From Lepidodermella squamata (lineage: Eukaryota; Gastrotricha), in the NCBI GenBank assembly GCA_047495785.1, contig JBLDXI010000017.1, positions 1,488,001 through 1,552,000 on the forward strand: a stretch of 64,000 nucleotides of DNA, given 5' to 3'. Each line of letters begins with the position of its first letter. Position 1 is the first letter of the stretch. The notes beneath the pieces were generated by a model. It worked only from the letters and a program-made list of their open reading frames with translations. It made no database searches and was not told the DNA's origin. Both the position numbers and the translations under genes were made by a program. Positions 54,551-64,000 of the stretch are shown in pieces.

Positions 54551-57363
54551 CTAATACGATCTTGGATCAACACGCCGGCAAGGTGACACGCTACGAGCCC
54601 TGACCACGCGTCGAACTCTGGAATGTGAAGGCCCGGGTGGTGGACTGATTCGACGACGGCAGACTACGGTTTTCGTCGGAAGCGGCATGGGCGGACAGGC
54701 GCGGCTACATATCGCCGATTCAGCCGTTTCATACCCGGCGCGGTACGCTTCGTCCATACTCTCCAACAAATTGTCTTGACTTGAGGCCGCAGCCATGTAT
54801 GTCACGTGATTTGCTTCAATCAACCGGCGGAGGCGTTCGATTATTTCATACGCTGGAATAGCTAGATTTGAAGCGTCAAGGCCGAGCATTCTCGCGATGA
54901 CCTGGCGTTGGTCTAACAGCTCTTGCTCCCTGTCACGGAGTTCTTGAACTGAAATTTTCAGGTGGCGATTTTCGTCACTCAGCTGCTTCAGAACACCATC
55001 GGCGCGATTAATTCGTTCTTCACTCTCGCCACCTCTAGCCTGGAGTTCACGTTTCAATAGCGCTATTTTTTTGGCTTGTGAGTCATTGAGCTCACGCATC
55101 TCACGAAGTTGAAGTTCGTAAGAATTCAACTGATGAGATGAGTGGATATTTTCGTTGCGAATCTCGCTTGTTCCCAGGAGTTGCGCCTTGAGATCGCGGA
55201 CTTCGATCTTGGCCGCATCAAGTTGCGCCCTGTAGCGTTCGACCAATTTCTCGAGTTTGTATACTTTTTGCGACTCAAAGTCCCGTTCGCGCTCCATTTC
55301 ACCACGCCCGCTAAGACGTTCCTCAAGCTGAGTCACCTTCTTCCGCAGTAGGTCAAGGTGCAAATCTTTAGACTCGAGTTGCTCCTTCATTGCTTTAAGT
55401 TTGCGTTGAAGCTGATAGATCTGTGTAGTTCGGCCGGTAAGAGCTTCGTTTTCAAGCTTTACAAGCTGCTCGCCGCGGACCAAGATCGCATCCAGGGCCA
55501 AGTCGAGCCCAGTATCGGCTGAAATTCGGTCCATTTTCAGCACAGATGAAATTTGTTCAAGGAAACGAAGGTATTTCTCGCGATCTGTGCGTAGACCATC
55601 ACGCATGACCTCATTAGCAGCTAGATCGCTCTCCATGCGTCGCATTCGCTCTTTCAGCTCTGCGTTTTCTTGCTCGTAAACATTGGTGCGATCGTGGGAG
55701 GTTTTCTGTAGACGGTATTGTTCTTCAAACTGAGTGCGTAGATTTTCCAGTTTTTCTTTCAGCAGTGTGATATGAGTATCCTTGTCTTTGTTTGCGTCCT
55801 TCAAGTATTGAATATGCTGTTTAATGTCTTCTTCTGTGTGTTGCACTGATGTGTAGCCATCGCCGAGCAAGGAAGCAAGCTGCTCACGGAATGCTGCAAA
55901 TTGCGTAGAGGCGTTGCGCGCTTGATAAGACGTTTCACGAGTTGTAGTTTCAAGTTGCTGAGCCCTAAAAATTCAATTGATGAAATGAATGTTAACTACA
56001 TTGATTCGATCAGTTCATACTTTTCCAAATACGCTTCCAACTCATTGCGTGCGGAGTCATACTGACGTTGCATGTGATCTTGGCGATTGCGAAGAATCTC
56101 GATTTCTCTTTCCAGGTCAATTCTAATCGCCATAGCATCGTCGCGTTCCTTCCGCAGCTTTTCAATGTCAGAGCCGTATCGCAGCGTTGATTTCTGCTCT
56201 CGGCCAACTTCAGCAACGAGTCGCTGGATCGTCTCGCGATTAGCTTTATCTTCGAGACGCAAGGCTTCGACCTCGTCCTGGAGACGAAGCACCTTTGTCT
56301 TGTCCGTTGCATTTTCTTGGACAATTTCGGCAAACTTGCGGACGATTGCGTCAGGAGCAGCCATAGGATCATCGACGTGAACGATCGACCGCAGCTGTGA
56401 GATAATTTCTATGTTTTTCCGCTCAACTAGCGCCAGGTTTTGTTCAGCATGCTCTCGGTCCATCAAATGAACCCTAAAACATCAATTAGTCCCAAATAAA
56501 ACTAAGTGAATTCACTTACTTCAGACGGTTTTCCAGCTCAACGCATCTTTCTCGGAGTTCTGTATTTTCTCGCTGCATTTGCTCAGCAAACACTTTTGTG
56601 CGATTAGCAGTTGATTCGTAGTGACCCGTTTCACCTTCCAAATCAACTATTCTTTGTTTCAGAGCCTCAATAATAGTAGTGTGACGCGATTCCGTTTCAC
56701 GGTATGCATCGAGCTCAAGACGATAACGATTGACCTCGATTTCTCGAGATTCTGATGAATGTCTGGCCTCATGCAGCTGTTGATTTAGCTGCTCAAGTTT
56801 AGCTTGACACGCAGCCAATTCTTGTCTGGCATGATCCAATGCAAGCCTATCACCACTCAAGACGGAGTCAAGCTGTAAAATTATGTTGTGACTCAGCCAT
56901 TAAATTAAAATTAAAGATTACCTTCGTGCTGTCAAACTTGGAATATCGGGGTTGAATATCGATGCTTGACAATTGTCGAATAACCTCATCTTTCTTTTTA
57001 TTTTCAAGTTTGCAGAGAGCCAATTGATCCTCCAGCTATAAATAAATATTGGGAAATATTAGAAAAGCCTGTGCAACTTTATCTCGTAACAATGTCATGA
57101 CTCAGCAATTATACCATTACAGAAAAATTAAAGAATGGGCTTACCTCAGAAATAAGCTGACGATGGTAGTTGGGCGACGAATCTCGCAGATGCGGGCTTT
57201 CTTGCTTTGGGCGCAAAATTCCAGTAGATACACTTGTTCTCATGACACTGGAGCTGATTATGTTATCGATTTCTCTTCTCGACATGCTCTCCAGTTCTCT
57301 GCGAGAAATATTATCCAAGTCTCTACGCGAGCCTCCGATTATTGAAGAGCTACTGATATCCAT
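54551..57363 (-). CDS. long coiled-coil protein, tentatively CCDC170-like
   Basis: Five exons, 57363-57145, 57035-56922, 56872-56520, 56473-56021 and 55964-54551, encode 850 residues. Nearly the whole protein from residue 75 to about 760 is heptad-patterned coiled coil without other domains. The first 70 residues are Ser/Arg-rich and repetitive (RRDLDNISRRELESMSRREI). The C-terminus holds MLGLDASNLAIPAYEIIERL and a basic Pro/Arg/Ser tail (RRISPPPGPSHSRVRRVVRA). Layout and length suggest a microtubule- or cilium-associated scaffold such as CCDC170, but coiled coils are easily confused and I would not rely on the name. Three RFX-type half-sites lie 160-240 bp upstream, which would fit a ciliary gene. 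Confidence 0.5.
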
Positions 57364-58086
57364 AAGTTAAAGGCAAGCTCTAAGAACATCAAGAAAGAAA
57401 ATCAACGTGTAACTTGTGAAATTGGCAATCTCATTTAGAAAGATGCTACTCTGGCCTTATAATTGGCTATTTCATGGTATCATCTGAAGCCTTCCATTTG
57501 ATTAGCCCAGTATTTGCAAGCAGCGGTGGTTGCTAAAACATCGGAGGACATCCTAGTAGCACTTTCATCAACGTTGCTAAGAATTTTTCGTTGCTAAGGA
57601 TGCTACAATTATGTGTAATGCTAATGTGTAATTTTAAAATATGATTGCATATTTTGTAAAGTAATAGTTGAAGATTTTTGCTAATTTTGGCGCTGTCCAT
57701 TTTTTTGACGTAGCAGAAAATCAGAAGATGATTCATCTAACGTCCTTTAAGCCTAGCTGATTCAATGCTCTTTCGGTGCTGATTCATTTCAATTTATCAT
57801 CATTTTCCGAGAAATCGATTATTAAGCTATCCCAAGTTTACCAATCGAATTCTGCTTTTCTGTTGCAAATGCTGGTGGAACCTTGTATTGTCTCTATCAA
57901 TTATTACACAACATGTTCCTTATTGTCTATGGTTTCTCAAAGAACCAAGAAAAACTTGAAATTTCTTAATCATAAAAATGTTTGCTGATTCATCGATCTC
58001 GATGATTTATTTCTCTTGCGGTTTTGAGCGCCAGCTTTGTCGGTTAGACGGGAACCTCTGAAGGATTACTTGAACTGGGAGCAGGA
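57364..58086. promoter_or_regulatory. divergent promoter region with three GTTGCTA half-sites
   Basis: This interval separates the coiled-coil gene (minus) from GID4 (plus). GTTGCTA occurs at 57529, 57573 and 57590 on the plus strand, the last as GTTGCTAAGGATGC. The RFX X-box consensus is GTTGCC/T AT GGCAAC, so these are half-sites at most. No TATA box is evident near GID4. Confidence 0.35.
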
Positions 58087-58800
58087 ATGCTTCTTCGCCC
58101 TCCTCAACTTGAAGATAATAGAAATCGCAATCTTTATGAAATTTCAATGCTAACTTGTAGACGTTTTACGGAGTTTTATCGATCTTTGATGGATATACCG
58201 GACACAATATTTCCTCCCCCACCACTTCCGGCGCCTCCGTTATCGCCGATGATTGCGTCTTTGGTCTACAACGGATCAACTTTCGGTGGCTTCCAACAGA
58301 ATAAGAATAGTAAATATGCCGTTGAAGTGGAGATTCAACAGGTGGATTCGATGAATTCTCTGATTTACGGTTGCCTGACAATCAGAGGATTAACTGATGA
58401 CCCTTCGATTACTACGTTTTTTCACGGGGAAATAATCAGCCCCAAATTTCCGTTTTTGACCCGAAAATGGGATGCTGACGAGGAAATCGACCGAAAGCAT
58501 TGGTCCAAGTTTCCGCAATTCCTTCAATTCGCCGACACTTTCAATTCAGACGATTTCGATTACGGTCAACTTACTAAGCTGGACTGTATATTTATGAGAT
58601 GGAAAGAACATTTTCTGGCCTCGGATCATTCAGTTAATCATGTTCACGGTGCTTCGTTTGCCGGATTTTATTACGTGTGCATCCAACTTCGTGAAGAGTC
58701 CATCATGGGCTACTACTATCACAAGGACACTGATATGTTTCAATCGCTTAGTCTTTTACACGTACCCAACAAAACTTCTAGTGTTTATATTGTTCGCTGA
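58087..58800 (+). CDS. GID4: GID4/Vid24 substrate receptor of the CTLH ubiquitin ligase
   Basis: A single exon encodes 237 residues, the full conserved GID4 core. The beta-barrel begins at LVYNGSTFGGFQQNKNSKYA (about 60). LTDDPSITTFFHGEIISPKF, PFLTRKWDADEEIDRKHWSK, FNSDDFDYGQL, FMRWKEHFL and GASFAGFYYVCIQL all match human GID4 almost residue for residue. GID4 binds N-terminal proline degrons and delivers substrates to the CTLH E3 complex. The protein ends close to the family's usual C-terminus (SSVYIVR). Upstream of the barrel is a short Pro-rich stretch (FPPPPLPAPPLSP). The next gene follows within 133 bp on the same strand. Confidence 0.96.
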   Translation: MLLRPPQLEDNRNRNLYEISMLTCRRFTEFYRSLMDIPDTIFPPPPLPAPPLSPMIASLVYNGSTFGGFQQNKNSKYAVEVEIQQVDSMNSLIYGCLTIRGLTDDPSITTFFHGEIISPKFPFLTRKWDADEEIDRKHWSKFPQFLQFADTFNSDDFDYGQLTKLDCIFMRWKEHFLASDHSVNHVHGASFAGFYYVCIQLREESIMGYYYHKDTDMFQSLSLLHVPNKTSSVYIVR

Positions 58801-58932
58801 TTTACGCATGTCATTTTTGCTCAGCTCAGCTTTTTCAGTTTTCTTCCTAATTTTTTCCAGTTCTTGACTGCCATTGAAGAATGATTTTTAAGCTTGATAT
58901 TTTTCTTGAATATAGCTTGTATTTTTGTTGTG
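58801..58932 (+). promoter_or_regulatory. GID4-bZIP1 intercistronic region with acceptors
   Basis: Acceptors CTTTTTCAG (ending 58840) and ATTTTTTCCAG (ending 58860) fall only 40-60 bp after the GID4 stop and shortly before the bZIP1 ATG at 58933. No donor or promoter element is visible between. This matches an SL-spliced downstream cistron, or a splice from inside the GID4 transcript. Confidence 0.4.
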
Positions 58933-59362
58933 ATGATTTCTTTGCGGAATTCGTATAATCAAATCGAGGGCAATGCTGGATCGTCTCCTCAGCATCAAGC
59001 GAAAACTCTGTCAGCCAGCTCAACGAAACCACTAAAGCGTAGTGGCGACCTCAATTTGACCGAAGGTGGAGTGTTAGATTTGAAGCGGAGAAAACCTGGC
59101 CCAAAGCCCAAGGCGGTTATTGCTGTAAGAAATTTGGATATTTTAATTAAACTCGATTGATTGTCGTATTTTCCAGGACGATCCTGAAAAGCAGAAAAAG
59201 AGGCAGGAGGGTAACAGAAAGGCTCAACAAAAGCGTCGGGATAAAATTAACCAATGTATCGCGAGGCTGGAAGAAGAAAATCGAGCTTTGAAAGATGAGA
59301 TTAACCGGTTGAAAACTGAGCTTGAAAATAAGAAATGTGTTAAATGTTCATCTAGTCTCTAG
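58933..59362 (+). CDS. small bZIP transcription factor (bZIP1)
   Basis: Two exons, 58933-59124 and 59177-59362, encode 125 residues. The basic region reads KKRQEGNRKAQQKRRDK, with the N..AQ..RR arrangement of bZIP DNA-contact residues. The zipper is ARLEEENRALKDEINRLKTE, with leucines spaced by seven. Before it is KRRKPGPKPKAV, an AT-hook-like basic patch. The tail has CVKCSSSL. The phase-0 intron lies just before the basic region, as in the next gene, so the two are tandem duplicates. ATG 58933 was preferred over an upstream in-frame non-ATG start because it follows the acceptors. Confidence 0.82.
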
Positions 59363-59489
59363 CAAATTTAACTGCTGATTTGAATTCAATTTAATTATTT
59401 TTCAATGACCAATCCGAATTTAATATTTCTATTCAAGATGTGCGGATTAATGGTGTTATCATTTTATTATAGATAAATTGTTATTAAAA

Positions 59490-60758
59490 ATGAAGACTTT
59501 GCTGAAGCAAAAAGTTCATGCAGATCAAACTAGTCAGCCGAATGGCTATTCTTCCGGTAATGGCCGAATTACGCGTGGTACAAAATTAGAATTAGTCGAT
59601 CCTAATCGGTCGAAACAAATCTCCGATATGGACCTGTCGAATCAGCAGAAATCTCAGCCTGCTGCTGGTAATTCACAAGCCTCGAAGCGCGGCTACAACG
59701 CTGCATTTCAGCCCGGTCCACCAATCTATGCCAGCTCTGTCAACGTTCAACAAAGTAGCAGCCGGGATGGCATGATCGAGGACGCTGAGAGCGATTACAG
59801 CTCGTCAGCTGCTTCTTATTCACAACCTGCGGCGAAAAAAGGTGCTGGTTCACTTCTCCGCAGTACTCTAGCCGAACCGCGAGATAATGATAGTGGCCGC
59901 AAAAAGAATCGACCCGGTAGAAAACCGACAAAAGCCATCGATCATGTAAGTAGCTGCTAGATCTACGAATTTTATATTTTTTTCCTTTTTTGGTGAAAAA
60001 ATTAACTGAATTTTTCTTTCAATTTTTAGATGTCCGAGGAAGAATATCGGAGGCTCGAAGAAAGACGACTTAAAAATAAAGAAGCTGCCCAACGTTGCCG
60101 GTCTCGGAGAATGGCCAAGATACAAGAATTGGAAGAGCGCATTCGCGTGTTGAACGGCGAGATTAACATGATGAGAAACACGCACGAAAAATACAAAGAT
60201 GTGCCTACGAACTTACAATACTACATTGGCTCGAAGAACCACGTGTGCTGCCTTGCTTCGACCCCACCGGCGCGGCCTATCCAAATGCCACTCGTCATCG
60301 ATAGTTCTCAATTCAACCGACCATCGCCATCAAAAGCTAACGTCGTATCTTCCAACAGCGTGAAAGGCCTCAATTCGCCGTCATCGGTGCAAAATCGCAA
60401 CTTGGGCGGGCCGAAGCGGCCGCAATTTTTGAACCGGCCCGTTGTTAATTTGATCAACGAACAAAAACGGCCGTCCTCGCAACCGTCGCCTAGCGTTATG
60501 AACAGCTTCCTACCATCATTCAGCGGATTCACCCCCGGCCAGTCCGATCTACTGAATTCGTTCGCAAATGCCGGCACACCCGGGCTGCCGTCATTCGGCG
60601 GCAACGGCGATTTGAACAGCTTTGGAAATATGTTCGACGACCGGACACCGAGCCGAGAACTGGTTGGCAACAGCATACTATACCAGGCCCTCGATTTGCA
60701 AAGCAGCATCGCCCTCGAAACTCCGAATACGGAGGCACCGCGTCTTACCGCGCTATAG
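59490..60758 (+). CDS. bZIP transcription factor (bZIP2)
   Basis: Two exons, 59490-59945 and 60030-60758, encode 394 residues. The basic region and zipper read RRLKNKEAAQRCRSRRMAKI then QELEERIRVLNGEINMM, a clear bZIP with a rather short zipper. The N-terminal exon is Ser/Gln-rich and ends in KKNRPGRKPTKAIDH, echoing PGPKPKA of bZIP1, with a phase-0 intron at the same place. The C-terminal 190 residues are Asn/Pro/Ser-rich, as in activation domains. The ATG at 59490 is 18 bases after a TTATTATAG acceptor (ending 59472), 110 bp after the bZIP1 stop. Confidence 0.85.
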
Positions 60759-62642
60759 ACAGTTGTGAATGATACTTAAATATTATGAACGAGGGAGACG
60801 ACGCCATTGAAAGATCATCCCATTGTACAAATCCGCCCTAATCTACTTAACGTTGTTGGTGAAGATGACAATTTTTTCTTATTGTTAGCTGGGAGAAAGA
60901 ACGCCGATTATTTTACGCCTCTCTTTTCGTTGGCTTTGCATTTTATTTTTGTTTCTGTACTTGTTCCATCATAATTCCGGTTGAGAAAAATTGTATGCTT
61001 GAATTATGTGAAGAGGATGATGATGAAAAAAAATATAACGAAAATTTGTTATTGCGGTATGTCGACACGACTGATATACACACTTATTCATCGAGCTGTA
61101 AATAAAAATGAAGAAGAAACCCCGGCAATATCTATGTGTCACAATCATGAGTAATTTGTCACTGTAGAAAAACGGACCAATTTCTTTGTTTCGTCCTCAA
61201 ATGCGTTTTCGTTGACTATAGCAAAGTTGTGGTTATTCTCTTCCTGATTAATAATTTTCTACCACTGTCGTATAAGTTTTGTGTAAAAAATCGTATATAA
61301 TAATTATCGATGATATGTGCCAGTGAGTGTTCTTACGATTGATAATTCTATTTTTTGGCCTTTTATATGTGTAGCAAATGCCCTGTGTTATTTTGCTGAA
61401 ATGAAAACAAAAAACGGTTTCAGAAGCGAGAAATTATTAAAAAATAGATGCGGTTCAATTAATAATAAAGACTTATATTATACAAATTTCTATACACCTT
61501 ACCCAAGAGACTCGAAAACTATGATTTTAATCCAGTGAAAATGTGCATTTCACGCCGATGATACATTCACACCTTGATATAAATATTTTTCTTCTTCACG
61601 CTCGCGCCGCTATGATCCTTTTCCTTTGACGACGCAGAAATGATAGGAAAACTTAGCTACATTATATTATTATTGTAATATTTATCTGCTTTTAAATTTC
61701 TGTTAAAACTATTTGAGAAAATTATATCTATATATGTATACTATTGGTGGATGAGGCTTATTTCAGACCGGCTAAAATGATAATGAAATAAAGGAGAGAA
61801 CTATTGAAAAATCAGGTGTTTTTGCCAAATTTAATTGAGCATTGCATTTTTTGGATGACACATCGAATTTCAAGTGTTATGGTTGTTTATTTTCCCACGC
61901 CAGTCATAAACCGTGGCCGGTGATATTGCTTTATTGAAGATCAGCGCAGGAGCCAGACGAAAAACAATTGCTTCATTCACTGGATTGGCGCGTAGAGAAA
62001 TTTCTGGTTTTTTATTGTAGTATTATTTGTTTCACTCTGCAGCTGGTATGAAATGTATTACTTTTTAATGAAAGCGTTTTATACTTGATATCATAACCTT
62101 ATCACGCAGTAAAAAACGCAGGCGCAGAGTACTAATATATTTGCGTTATTTTCGCTCGCTCTCAACGGTATACACAATACCCGAGCGATGAATCATGGCG
62201 CAGAGAAGCTCGCGTGCGCCAGCACAAAAAACTACTATATAGAGCGAGTACTAGGGCGCGTAGTGTGAGCGCATGATTCACGCTGCACAGCAACGTCACA
62301 AAACATGAGTCAGTGGGGGTGCAGAGTTGCAATAAAACTATAAGAGAACCGCGCTAATATGCGGACCCTCGCCGAAATCCTGGTTATGAAATCATGAAAC
62401 CCAAATATAATTTTTCATTTTTTTACACATGTCTTAGGTCGGTATGTGTAGGCCATTTAATTATACAGCACGAATCTACTAACGGATTAATGCTAATGTT
62501 GACACCTTATCATTTAATAGCAATGTAACTTTTCTTATAGAAATGAATCACTCCGCCTTGAAATAATATTCACTTCAATTTAACTTTTCAATTAACCCGC
62601 TATATTTTTAGACATTTTATCAAATTATAACATGCAGCAAGA
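60759..62642. other. intergenic between bZIP2 and bZIP3
   Basis: No coding sequence is seen. The left part probably holds the bZIP2 3' UTR, with AATAAA-type strings near 61790. The right part is the bZIP3 promoter, with GC-rich and palindromic strings at 62160-62290 and the AP-1/CRE-type sites listed separately. Confidence 0.4.
62292..62312 (+). promoter_or_regulatory. AP-1 site and CRE half-site upstream of bZIP3
   Basis: ATGAGTCAG contains TGAGTCA at 62306-62312, the exact AP-1 consensus. ACGTCA at 62293-62298 is a CRE half-site (TGACGT on the other strand). They lie about 330 bp upstream of the bZIP3 start and could allow autoregulation, as known for jun genes. That they are used is inference. 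Confidence 0.4.
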
Positions 62643-63655
62643 ATGATTATGGCAGAGTTTCCACCACCGACGTCTGGTCCTTACCAGCCTGTCTACCAGC
62701 AACAGTCATCGACTGTAGTTGGAGATTATGCTGGTGATTCGAATTCCAATTCGAATTTTATTACTAATTACTACCCATTGGAAAATAATAATCAATATCA
62801 AGGCAATCAGCCATGGCAACAATCGTCATTTCCGATTTATGCCGATCAACAGCAGCAACAATACGTTCAACCTCATCCTCATCATCAGGCCGAGTCTCAT
62901 TTAGATGCTTTCGAACAACCGCCGTATTACGTTTACCACGGCGGCTATGAACCTATTGCTCCAAATTCCGCGTGTTCGGCCGACGCCAACATGGTCGAAT
63001 TTTTTGCTAGTAACAACGAAGAAGTGTCTCAATTAGCCGCGAACTGTAATCATAATGCCAATTACGATCTATCATCAACCACCGGTGCTCAGCATTTATT
63101 ACAACCACCGCAGTCTTATATTGTTAGTAATCCCATGGCTCAGGCGGCCGTACCGTCATCATCGATCTTGGTCAACGCGAGCTTGTCATCACCTCCACCG
63201 CCGCTATCTCACTTCCCTCGAACCTCTGCTGATGTTAATATTAATTCACCGCCAGTGTTATTCGCACAGGGCGTTAAATCTCATGTGGCCCATCATCGGA
63301 ATAGTAACAGTTCGAACAGCAATAATAGTAGCGGTGGGATTTTCGACAATCCTATCAAACTGAGCCGGCTTGAAGCCAGGCGAAAACGAAACCGTGAAGC
63401 AGCCCAGCGCTGCCGAACCAATCGTATTGAAACAATCAAACGGCTTGAACAGGTTAGAAAATCCTTCTTAATTGTCTAAATAATCTATAAATGCCTTAAT
63501 TTTTCTAGGATAAAGCCGAATTAGCAGCCGAAATTGAAGGTTTGCGCGCTATTATTGCCAAGCTGGATCCTCAAGTCAAGCAGCTCGGTGAGACTTGCTC
63601 GCAAGTTATGTCTGATGACGCTCATTCATGCGTTGTTCCATTTTCTAAACACTGA
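62643..63655 (+). CDS. AP-1-like bZIP transcription factor (bZIP3)
   Basis: Two exons, 62643-63452 and 63509-63655, encode 318 residues. The first 230 residues are rich in Gln, Asn, Pro, Ser and Tyr and look like an activation domain. The basic region is ARRKRNREAAQRCRTNRIET. The zipper RLEQ|DKAELAAEIEGLRAI has five leucines at exact seven-residue spacing (continuing IAKLDPQVKQLGE). The C-terminus GETCSQVM resembles the Jun end. The intron falls inside the zipper, unlike bZIP1 and bZIP2. The acceptor is TTTTTCTAG. AATAAA follows at about 63830. It is Jun-like rather than certainly Jun, because the basic region differs from the Jun consensus. Confidence 0.85.
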
Positions 63656-64000
63656 AGTCATCATTATTGAAGTCCATTACTTATTTTTCAAACACTGCTA
63701 TCTTCGCCCATCTTTGTGTCTCGGTTATTTTTCTTCCGAAAAAAATCTGAATAATTTTTCTACTTTAAATATGTGTATTTTGTTGCGATTATTTTTTCGC
63801 TCTATCAGTCATTGCCGGTGGCCGTCACAATAAATTCAAAGAAAAACCATGTTTTCATCTTCGAAAGTCTATTGCCTTTCATTCATTCTATTCAAAAAAA
63901 TTTATTAATCGCATCAACTATAAAATGTTGTTGTACTTAATTGAAAGGTATTTTCTTCTGAAAATGCATCGCTTATTACTTATTTCTGGATGTGAAAAAT
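63656..64000 (+). other. bZIP3 3' flank
   Basis: Contains the bZIP3 3' UTR with a likely poly(A) signal (CAATAAATTC, about 63828). No further gene is visible before the right edge. Confidence 0.45.

Overview
The window is animal nuclear DNA. Genes are split by very short introns (many 48-60 nt, GT...AG, acceptors usually TTTTAG or TTTNCAG), sit on both strands, and encode metazoan families: AKT, ASPP, KIF23, claudin-like, ASB, GID4 and TIS11. A cluster of four hairpins carrying the bantam/miR-58/miR-80 seed (UGAGAUC) marks it as a protostome. Several genes lie head to tail with only 60-130 bp between the stop codon and a splice acceptor just before the next ATG. This suggests polycistronic transcription with spliced-leader trans-splicing. 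Two genes look ciliary (LRRC74-like with EF-hands, CCDC170-like), which would favour a ciliated worm-like protostome over a nematode or arthropod. I cannot name the species.

Layout. 68-1283 (-): 5' exons of AKT, running off the left edge. 3606-8305 (+): EAPP, then the mitochondrial helicase DDX28, whose 1.9-kb intron holds a Helitron relic. 8351-9318 (+): four bantam-family microRNA hairpins starting 45 bp after the DDX28 stop. 13040-14559 (-): TIS11/ZFP36, flanked by long non-coding stretches. 19455-22472 (-): KIF23, divergent from ASPP (23272-24960, +), followed by ALG9 (25195-27036, +). 27121-35757 (+): a tandem array of seven F-box genes. Most encode a C-terminal membrane anchor; one has a frameshifted tail and the last has a coiled-coil tail instead. 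Each copy carries upstream a relic of the ALG9 3' end that supplies its TATA box. A non-autonomous hAT element with a perfect 8-bp target duplication sits after the first copy. 36214-38187 (-): claudin-like four-span protein with a sushi module inserted in the first loop. 40646-42630 (+): Golgi glycosyltransferase, probably fucosyltransferase-like. 47597-50508 (+): ankyrin/SOCS-box protein. 51551-54120 (+): LRR/EF-hand protein. 54551-57363 (-): coiled-coil protein. 58087-63655 (+): GID4, then two adjacent bZIP genes and a third AP-1-like bZIP gene 1.9 kb further on.

How the genes relate. Three entries concern ubiquitin ligases: the F-box array (SCF receptors), the ASB protein (Cullin-5 receptor) and GID4 (CTLH receptor). 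GID4 and the two following bZIP genes may share one transcript, as may EAPP and DDX28. The bantam cluster, the membrane-anchored F-box array with its ALG9-derived promoter, and the sushi-bearing claudin-like protein are the most unusual items. All exon boundaries were read by eye from splice signals and protein continuity. In every complete gene the joined exons total a multiple of three.
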